A stretch of 64,000 nucleotides of DNA from Thermomicrobium sp. 4228-Ro. GTDB lineage: Bacteria > Chloroflexota > Chloroflexia > Thermomicrobiales > Thermomicrobiaceae. The notes beneath the pieces were generated by a model. The model was given only the letters and a program-made list of their open reading frames with translations. It had not been told where the DNA came from and ran no database searches. The stretch lies in the NCBI RefSeq assembly GCF_026241205.1, contig NZ_JAPFQM010000001.1, positions 1,860,001 through 1,924,000 of the forward strand, written 5' to 3'. The translations under genes and the position numbers were made by a program. Positions 58,352-64,000 of the stretch are shown here, piece after piece. Within the stretch, counting starts at the first letter, position 1. Each line of letters opens with the position of its first letter.

Positions 58352-59095
58352 TCAGGGCGCAGCCGAACCGGGCGTCGGGAGCGGTGGCGGCAAGGGGCGA
58401 ATTCCGAGACCGATCGCGACTGCGACATCGGCGAGAAGCGACGTTGTATCAACCAGTGGAGAGTCGGATCGCTCCTCGAGCAGAATGAGCGACAGTTCCG
58501 TGCAGCCGATGACGATGGCGGCGACTTCTCCTTTTGCCATCCGTTCGACGGTGAGGGAGACGAGAGCCGTTGTCTCCTCATCGAGGCATCCCTGCTTGAT
58601 ACGCGTGATCACCCGATCGACGAGGCACTGGCCGGCTTCGTCCGGTACGAGGACTCGGAGACGCTGCCGGGAGAGCGCACGTTCGTAGAGCCCGGCCGCG
58701 ATGGTTCCCCTCGTGGCGAGTAAGCCGAACGGTGTGTCAGGCGGATAGCGGCGCGCGAGTTCAAGAGCGGCCTCTCCGATCATGTCGACGATCGGTATGC
58801 CGATCGCTGCCTGCACTGCAGGCAGAAACGTATGGGCGGTGTGGCAGGGTACGACCAGAAAGTCAGCACCGGACGCTTCGAGGCGCCGCGCTGCGGCGAT
58901 CAGGCGCGGTGTGGGATCGGCACCGCGCTCGACCAGTGCTGCCGTACGGTCGGGTATCGTGGGGTCGGCGTCGATCACGACGTGCAGATGGTCCTGATCG
59001 GATCGAGCGGGTGTGCGTGTGACGACCCGCCGGTAGAACTCGACCGTGGCGAGCGGCCCCATGCCGCCGAGTATCCCGATCGTCCGTCGGTGCAT
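58352..59095 (-). CDS. Aspartate/glutamate racemase family protein
   Basis: A 247-residue protein with the family start TIGILGGMGPLATVEFYRR. The two catalytic cysteines are in VVPCHTAHTF and VIGCTELSLIL, and the DADPTIPDRTAAL segment is conserved. It would interconvert L- and D-aspartate (or glutamate). It ends in a Pro-rich tail. The ATG at 59095 gives the canonical N-terminus; the GGAGG site is about 12 bases upstream, somewhat far. Hydantoin racemase or another family member is less likely. Confidence 0.9.
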   Translation of the reverse strand: MHRRTIGILGGMGPLATVEFYRRVVTRTPARSDQDHLHVVIDADPTIPDRTAALVERGADPTPRLIAAARRLEASGADFLVVPCHTAHTFLPAVQAAIGIPIVDMIGEAALELARRYPPDTPFGLLATRGTIAAGLYERALSRQRLRVLVPDEAGQCLVDRVITRIKQGCLDEETTALVSLTVERMAKGEVAAIVIGCTELSLILLEERSDSPLVDTTSLLADVAVAIGLGIRPLPPPLPTPGSAAP

Positions 59096-59259
59096 CGGTC
59101 CGCGCCACCTCCTTTTCGACAGTGTACTGGTTTGCCGGGGGTCGGCTGCGGGACAGTGCCTGACCCAGCGTCCTGGCAAACCGGGTCGGAACTGGTGCGT
59201 GGTTGACGCTCGTTCGGTCGACGACGCAGGATAGCGGGAAGAGTAGACGGGGGAGGCCG

Positions 59260-59553
59260 ATGTTCGTGGATCTGAGCTTCTTCGAAGTCGAGGAAGGTAT
59301 GCAGCCCGAGTTCGAACGGGCTTTTCGTGTCCTGATCGCTGCGGCGCGTGAGGCTGAAGGCTGTGTTTCTTCCGAACTCGTCCGACTGGACGAAGAGCAG
59401 CGTTACGTGTGGGTCGAGCGCTGGGTGAGCCGCGAGGCACATAACGCGTTCAACGAGCGTTTGTTCGGGGAGTTGTTGCCGCGGTTACCTGATTTCGAGC
59501 GCTACGCGCGTCGTCTCGTGGACCGTGACGGCGAGGGGTACGTTGTCATCTGA
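59260..59553 (+). CDS. Antibiotic biosynthesis monooxygenase (ABM)-like dimeric barrel protein
   Basis: A 97-residue single-domain protein: FFEVEEGMQPEFERAF, AREAEGCVSSELVR and RYVWVERWVSREAHNAF follow the ABM pattern. Members act as small cofactor-free monooxygenases, haem-degrading enzymes or quinone-handling proteins; nothing here decides. The ATG at 59260 has GGGAGG upstream; the earlier ATG at 59203 is not supported. It stands alone between convergent and divergent neighbours. Confidence 0.82.
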   Translation: MFVDLSFFEVEEGMQPEFERAFRVLIAAAREAEGCVSSELVRLDEEQRYVWVERWVSREAHNAFNERLFGELLPRLPDFERYARRLVDRDGEGYVVI

Positions 59554-59576
59554 CGCCGCTCGCGCGACACCCCGGA

Positions 59577-60764
59577 TCACTCGAAGAGCACTGGATCGAC
59601 CTGGTCGACAGGCCCGACGAGCGGGAGCGCGTACTGGCGGAACGCGGCAGCGATACTCCGGCCGTCACGATCGATCCAGGTCTCGGGAAGCCGTCGCTCC
59701 TGAGCAGCGACCGCCGCGATGCCGACCGGTCGGAATTCCGCACGATACGGATCATCGGCGAGTCGCCGGATGGCAACCATGACAGCCTGCCGGCCCATTC
59801 GCGCCCAGGTAACCGCTGTCCGGCCGATCGCTCGTGCCTCTTCGCGGTCGAGCTCGCACGGTGCGGCTGCGAATGACCGGGCGAGAGCATTGGGTCGGAT
59901 GACGCGCACCCGTGTGCCGAACCGAGCGGTGAGAACACCCGCGAGCCGTTCGCCCGGGCTTGCTGGGTAGGCGTGTCCATGGGGATCGGTCCAGCGCGGT
60001 TCTAGACCAGCGATCGGCTGTCCGAGCTGGTCGCGCAGCGTTTCCGGGATGACGGCGAGCAGCCAGCCGTGCGCTCGCTGTGCCTCGAGCAGCTCGGCGA
60101 TAAGGCCGTCGAGGGAATCCGGTGGACGCTCGGGAAAGAACAGCAGCAGATGCTCGAGCAGCGTGGGTGGAGACGCCAGTGCGCAGGCTGCGGTCAGCCA
60201 CCCCGCATTGCGGCCTTGCACCTCGAGGAGTGTGACGGGATAGAGGTTGCGGACCGACCAGGTGTCGATGAGGAGGTCGCGAGTCGCCAGCGCGAGGAAA
60301 CGAGCTGCCGACGGGTAACCGGGCGTATGATCGGTTTCGGGAAGATCGTTGTCGATCGTCTTCGGGGCGTGGACGACGACCAGTGGCCGGTTCGCTTCCG
60401 TCGCGGCGACGTGGAGGGCTTGGGCGTTCGCCGCGGTGTCGTTCCCGCCGATAACGATGAGCGCGTCGATGGCTTGTCGGTCCAGGATGCGGAGCACCTG
60501 CTGGGCGGAACGTGCGTCCAGACGATCGCGCGAAGTACCCAGGGCTGCGCCGGGGGTTCGGGCCAGTCGCTCGAGTCGTTCGCCGGTGAGCGCAGTCAGG
60601 TCGATGAGGCGCTCGGCCAGGAGACCACCGAATCCCTGCAAGGCGCCCAGCACCCGGGCGAAGCCCTGTTCACGGGCAGCTTCGAGCACGCCAGCGAGCG
60701 TTGCGTTGATGACTGCTGTCGGCCCGCCGCTTTGGAGGACGAGGAGATGCGGCGGCACCGTCAC
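59577..60764 (-). CDS. 6-phosphofructokinase, probably pyrophosphate-dependent
   Basis: A 395-residue group A phosphofructokinase. The nucleotide/PPi site is GGNDT with Asp109, where ATP enzymes have GGDG, and the catalytic loop is PKTIDND with Lys135, where ATP enzymes have PGTIDND. Asp and Lys at these points mark PPi specificity. It would phosphorylate fructose 6-phosphate reversibly, sparing ATP. It starts with GTG overlapping the amidohydrolase stop (GTGA). Together with Tal-Pgi elsewhere in the window it serves central sugar metabolism. Confidence 0.87.
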   Translation of the reverse strand: MTVPPHLLVLQSGGPTAVINATLAGVLEAAREQGFARVLGALQGFGGLLAERLIDLTALTGERLERLARTPGAALGTSRDRLDARSAQQVLRILDRQAIDALIVIGGNDTAANAQALHVAATEANRPLVVVHAPKTIDNDLPETDHTPGYPSAARFLALATRDLLIDTWSVRNLYPVTLLEVQGRNAGWLTAACALASPPTLLEHLLLFFPERPPDSLDGLIAELLEAQRAHGWLLAVIPETLRDQLGQPIAGLEPRWTDPHGHAYPASPGERLAGVLTARFGTRVRVIRPNALARSFAAAPCELDREEARAIGRTAVTWARMGRQAVMVAIRRLADDPYRAEFRPVGIAAVAAQERRLPETWIDRDGRSIAAAFRQYALPLVGPVDQVDPVLFE

Positions 60765-61756
60765 TGCTCCATCCCGATCGGAAGGCGGAAGAGGCGTCGA
60801 GCGTTTTCGCTGAGGATCTTGTTCTTGGCGTGCGGCGAGATCGGGAGTTCTTCGATCACGCGAGGGGCACGCTCGATATCACCGACTTGATGGGGGTGGT
60901 CGCTGCCGAGGATGAGCCGATCTTCCCCAGCGAACGCGAGGCCGAGGAGCAGACAAGCCGGGTCGAACAGAACTGTGTCGAAATACATGTCGCGGAAGTA
61001 GTCCAGGGGATCGCGACGGAGACGACCCTGCAGTTCGGGATAGGCACGGTAGCCGCGCTGGATACGTTCAGCCAGATAGGGGAGCGCTCCGCCCAGATGG
61101 GTCTGCACGAGTGTCAAGCGCGGGAAACGGTCGAGAACTCCGCCAAGCACCATGCGGGCAGCGACCATCGTCGTATCGTAGGCGAACCCGAGCAATGCGA
61201 CGAGCCGGTAGTCCGCGAGGACGTCAGCGAAGGATGGTGCCGTCGGGTGGATCACGAGCGGGACGCCGAGTGCCTCAGCAGCTTCGTAGATCGGCCAGAA
61301 CTCCGGCAGGTCGATCGGTTTTCCGTTCACGTTCGAAAAGAGCATCGCTCCGACCAGCCCCAGCTCGCGCGTGGCGCGCTCCAGTTCGCGAGCAGCTCGT
61401 TCCGGAGCTTGCAGCGGCAAGGTGGCCAGACAACGGAAGCGGTCGGGATACTGCCGCTGGATCGTCGCGAATTCATCGTTGACGAGCGTTGCGAGCGCAA
61501 CGCCACGCTCCGTTCGTTCCACGTGCACGCCCGGGGTCGTGAGCGAGAGAATCGCGAAGTCGATGCCGGCTCGCTCCATGTCGGCCAGGCGAGCCTCGAG
61601 CGAATGGTGGGCAGGCGCGAGCACGTTGTAATCGCCAGCGTAGGCGAGAACCAGTGTACCGTCGCGTTCTCGGCGGAGTACGGCGTGATCGCTCGAACGC
61701 TCGATCGCCGCGAGAAACCCAGCTGGATAGAAGTGCGTGTGGCAGTCGATACGCAT
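60761..61756 (-). CDS. Amidohydrolase (aminocarboxymuconate-semialdehyde decarboxylase-like)
   Basis: A 331-residue TIM-barrel protein of the ACMSD/amidohydrolase-2 family. It begins MRIDCHTHFYP, giving the HxH metal pair, has VIHPTAPS and VQTHLGGALPYLAERI with further His ligands, and LILGSDHPH with the metal Asp. Family members decarboxylate or hydrolyse aromatic-derived acids; the substrate is unknown. The ATG at 61756 has GGGGAG upstream; the frame to 61810 is not used. Coupled to the phosphofructokinase gene downstream, with no obvious functional link. Confidence 0.85.
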   Translation of the reverse strand: MRIDCHTHFYPAGFLAAIERSSDHAVLRRERDGTLVLAYAGDYNVLAPAHHSLEARLADMERAGIDFAILSLTTPGVHVERTERGVALATLVNDEFATIQRQYPDRFRCLATLPLQAPERAARELERATRELGLVGAMLFSNVNGKPIDLPEFWPIYEAAEALGVPLVIHPTAPSFADVLADYRLVALLGFAYDTTMVAARMVLGGVLDRFPRLTLVQTHLGGALPYLAERIQRGYRAYPELQGRLRRDPLDYFRDMYFDTVLFDPACLLLGLAFAGEDRLILGSDHPHQVGDIERAPRVIEELPISPHAKNKILSENARRLFRLPIGMEQ

Positions 61757-61928
61757 CGTGCCGGCTCCCCTCGATTCGCTCACCGGCTGCAGCCTAGCAG
61801 AAAGACGCACCGAACGGAAGTCGATCGAGAGCCGCGCCGGAGTCCGTGTTCGGACTGTGGCACATGCGAGCTGCCATTCGACCGGTACCGGACAGCTTTC
61901 GTTGTGGGCGATCGTTCCGCCCGGACAC

Positions 61929-62684
61929 TCACCAGCGAACCGATACGTGGCTCGGGCGGCGCAGACGGTGGACCGTTACGACGACCGGGCTGTCACTGGC
62001 ATCGGGCCACGGTCCCGTCCAGGTGTCCTGTTCGTCGTGCCAGCCGGCAGTACGAAGCTGTTCGACGAAGTCGGCCGCCGTCTGCCGGCCCGGCTCGGCG
62101 AGCCACAGGAGCCCCCCTGGAGCGAGAATGCGTTCGATCAAGACGAGCAACGGCTCGAGATCGCGCCGCTCGTAGAGCACATCGGCCGCGAGCACGACCG
62201 GCACACCAGTGCTACCGAGTGCCGCGAAAAAGTCTGGACTGGGCCGTCGCCAGTTGAGCTGCATGACTGCCGGTTCCCGGCCGACGTTGCGCCGGCAATT
62301 CCAGCGCGTGAGCAGCAGAGCCGCTTCGCTGTAATCGGTGGCGACGAGCTGTGCGCCTGCTCGTAGCGCAGCTGCGGCCGTCAGACCAAGTCCGCAACCG
62401 AGTTCGACGACGGTGGTGCCGCGCACTGTTCCAGGGTCGAGGAGGATCGCGTCAGCCAGGGCGATGCCGCTCGGCCACAGTTCCGCCCAGTACGGAAGAT
62501 GCTCCTCCGGATCGTTCGCAGCGAACTCGAGCAGCCGGTCGAAGTCGACTGGTTGGAGGAGACGGAAACCCTGGCCTGTCCGTGGAAGGACGATCCTGCG
62601 CTCGCGCAAGGGGCCGAAACGTTCCCGATCCCAACCCGGGATGGTGACGGTACTGGGTTGGGATCGGGGCGCTGGCTGGAACAT
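61929..62684 (-). CDS. Class I SAM-dependent methyltransferase (METTL21/nicotinamide N-methyltransferase-like)
   Basis: A 251-residue Rossmann methyltransferase: motif I is VVELGCGLGLTAAAAL, motif II is around LVATDYSEAALLL, and VVLAADVLYERRDLEPLL is the DVLY-type post-motif seen in lysine protein methyltransferases of the METTL21 group. It probably methylates a protein lysine or small molecule. The ATG at 62684 has GAGGAG at good spacing. A GTG at 62705 overlapping the ileS stop is the alternative. Adjacent to ileS on the same strand. Confidence 0.82.
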   Translation of the reverse strand: MFQPAPRSQPSTVTIPGWDRERFGPLRERRIVLPRTGQGFRLLQPVDFDRLLEFAANDPEEHLPYWAELWPSGIALADAILLDPGTVRGTTVVELGCGLGLTAAAALRAGAQLVATDYSEAALLLTRWNCRRNVGREPAVMQLNWRRPSPDFFAALGSTGVPVVLAADVLYERRDLEPLLVLIERILAPGGLLWLAEPGRQTAADFVEQLRTAGWHDEQDTWTGPWPDASDSPVVVTVHRLRRPSHVSVRW

Positions 62685-62701
62685 CGGTTGGGCTCCTCGT
62701 C

Positions 62702-64000
62702 TCACCGGCGAGTCTCGGCCAGCCGGCCGACCCGACGGAGCGAGACGACGAAGCGCTCACGCCCGACGCGCACTTCCTCGAGGTGTCCGTCTTCTCGCTC
62801 CGGTTCACCTGCTCGCAACTCGACCGCGAGGGTCTCGTGAGCGATGTAATCCCGGAAGCGCTCGATGGCCTCCGCCAGGTCTCCGGACGCGCGGTAGACG
62901 ATGACGATGGTGTCGTCGATCTCGAACCCCGCGTTCTTGCGCGCTTCCTGGACGCCACGCACGAAGTCGCGCGCCAGTCCCTCGAGCTTCAACTCGGGCG
63001 TAATCGTGAGGTCGATCGCGACCAGGAGGTCCCGGTCCTCGAAGGCGGCGAATCCGGGTCGATCGATCGTCTCGACGAGGAAGTCGTCCGGTCCGAACTC
63101 TTCCTCCTGTCCGTCGATGAGCAGTGTGATGCGATGGCCGAGCCGCAACTGGCGGGCCAGCTGATTGTGATCCAGCTCAGCCAGGAGCTTCTGGAGTGCC
63201 GGTAGTTTGGCACCCAAACGAGGACCGAGAACCGGCAGATTCGGCTTCACCCGGTACGAGAGGTAGTCCTCCGGCCGGTCAGCGAACTCGACGGCCTTGA
63301 CGTTCAGCTCGTCCATGAACTGGTCGAGCAACCGCTCGATCGCACGACGAGCTGTAGCGTCGCGTGCAGCGACGACAGCCCGCGGTAGCGGTTGGCGCAC
63401 TTTGACGCCCGCTTTGTTGCGGGCTGCTCGGCCGAGTTCGACGGCTCGCAGGAGCCAGTTCATGTCCTCGATAAGGGCGAGGTCGATCTTGCCGGGATCG
63501 GCTTCCGGATAGTCCGTGAGGTGAACCGACTCCGGTGCCTGCGGATCGACCCGGCGGACCAGATTCTGGTACATGAGTTCGGTCGTGAACGGGATGAAAG
63601 GAGCGAGCAGCTTCGCGAGCGTGACGAGGACTTCGTAGAGCGTGAGGTAAGCGGCTGCTTTGTCCTGGTCACTCTCCGTCTTCCAGAACCGTCGCCGGTT
63701 ACGACGGATGTACCAGTTCGAAAGGTCCTCGACGACGAAGTCCTGGAGCGCCCGCGCTGCATTCATCGAGTCGTAGTCCTGGATACGGTCGCGGACGGTC
63801 GCGATGACCTGCTGCAGTCGTGCGAGGATCCAGCGATCGAGGAGTGTCCGCTCCGCGAGCGGCACGTCGTGCTGGCGGGGATCGAACCCGTCGAGGCGGG
63901 CATAGTTGGCGAAGAAGGCGTACGAATTCCAGAGCGGCAGCAGGAATGTCCGGCGAACTTCGTCGAGCAAGCGCCAGCCGAAGTTCAGGTTTTGGGCCGG
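62702..64000 (-). CDS. ileS: Isoleucyl-tRNA synthetase, C-terminal part
   Basis: The last 432 codons; the gene continues beyond base 64000. AQNLNFGWRLLDEVRRTFLL is the end of the catalytic region. The anticodon-binding helical domain follows, with WILARLQQVI and DLSNWYIRRNRRRFW, then a long C-terminal domain (VKVRQPLPRAVV; TPELKLEGLARDFVRGVQEARKNAG in parts), typical of the longer IleS type without the C-terminal zinc cluster. It charges tRNA-Ile in the cytosol. The HIGH and KMSKS motifs lie outside the window. The stop overlaps a possible GTG start of the methyltransferase gene. Confidence 0.94.
   Translation of the reverse strand, partial: PAQNLNFGWRLLDEVRRTFLLPLWNSYAFFANYARLDGFDPRQHDVPLAERTLLDRWILARLQQVIATVRDRIQDYDSMNAARALQDFVVEDLSNWYIRRNRRRFWKTESDQDKAAAYLTLYEVLVTLAKLLAPFIPFTTELMYQNLVRRVDPQAPESVHLTDYPEADPGKIDLALIEDMNWLLRAVELGRAARNKAGVKVRQPLPRAVVAARDATARRAIERLLDQFMDELNVKAVEFADRPEDYLSYRVKPNLPVLGPRLGAKLPALQKLLAELDHNQLARQLRLGHRITLLIDGQEEEFGPDDFLVETIDRPGFAAFEDRDLLVAIDLTITPELKLEGLARDFVRGVQEARKNAGFEIDDTIVIVYRASGDLAEAIERFRDYIAHETLAVELRAGEPEREDGHLEEVRVGRERFVVSLRRVGRLAETRR

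Noticed and set aside
60830-62257. Plus-strand 475-residue open frame opposite the amidohydrolase and methyltransferase
   Set aside because: Spans two real minus-strand genes and their gap, with no domain and no start signal.
1-64000. CRISPR arrays, tRNA or rRNA genes, insertion sequences and prophage
   Set aside because: Looked for regularly spaced repeats, tRNA-like ends and transposase or integrase motifs by eye and found none; a dedicated search could still reveal a missed tRNA.

Overview
The window is 64 kb of high-GC bacterial chromosome. It is densely coded, with many ATGA, GTGA, TGATG and TAATG gene overlaps and frequent GTG starts. Arg-rich proteins, a transaldolase/glucose-6-phosphate isomerase fusion, an F420-type oxidoreductase and the general gene content suggest a thermophilic, aerobic Chloroflexota member of the Thermomicrobia (Thermomicrobium or Thermorudis-like). 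That placement is inference from gene content only. I found no rRNA, tRNA, CRISPR array, insertion sequence, prophage or integron; the region looks like core chromosome with a few accessory operons.

Layout. 1-5540 (minus): start of a 6-phosphogluconate dehydrogenase (runs off the left edge), the Tal-Pgi fusion, a deazaflavin-dependent (DUF385) oxidoreductase and an acyl/acetoacetyl-CoA synthetase. 5791-10283 (plus): a complete carbohydrate ABC importer (Tat-type lipoprotein binding protein, two permeases, UgpC/MalK-type ATPase) with a probable attenuator after the first gene and a terminator at the end. 10422-14750 (minus): SelA-like PLP enzyme, DUF421 membrane protein, YebC-like regulator and DEAD-box RNA helicase. 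15176-18355 (minus): a sulfur-related operon of ArsR-rhodanese regulator, rhodanese-metallo-beta-lactamase gene interrupted by a frameshift in an A5 run, and MFS exporter. 18561-20948 (plus): HpcH/HpaI aldolase, CDP-alcohol phosphatidyltransferase and GTP cyclohydrolase I. 20966-22141 (minus): sulfide:quinone oxidoreductase-like flavoprotein. 22277-27581 (plus): a haem-precursor operon hemC/hemD fusion-hemB-hemL-hemA, taking glutamyl-tRNA to uroporphyrinogen III. 27726-31092 (plus): a glycosyltransferase with an N-terminal c-di-GMP-type MshEN domain, plus an overlapping membrane protein.

31136-41635 is mostly an acetate-use region: penicillin-acylase-family hydrolase, EamA transporter and acetyl-CoA synthetase on minus. 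Divergent from these is a cNMP/CBS/DUF294 regulator with a DnaQ-like exonuclease. Then come a YggT-like protein and the ActP-like symporter with its DUF4212 partner. 42102-45928: mutS convergent with an MFS transporter. 46404-52654: a nitrogen block of amt and a PII protein (plus) convergent with glutamate synthase gltB (minus); gltB has a long leader carrying a Cys-rich small ORF. 53389-54783: class III aminotransferase.

54790-58287 (minus): an operon of SCO1, FixH-like, CcoG-like polyferredoxin, YtkA-like lipoprotein and His-rich membrane protein, probably for copper delivery to a haem-copper oxidase. 58352-64000: Asp/Glu racemase, small monooxygenase, PPi-type phosphofructokinase, amidohydrolase, methyltransferase and the 3' part of ileS.

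The observations most worth a second look are the slippage-restorable rhodanese-MBL frameshift, the MshEN-GT2 fusion, the gltB leader ORF with overlapping hairpins, the overlapping divergent acs/DUF294 promoters, the PII protein lacking Tyr51, and the hairpin that buries the ribosome-binding site of the copper-operon lead gene.
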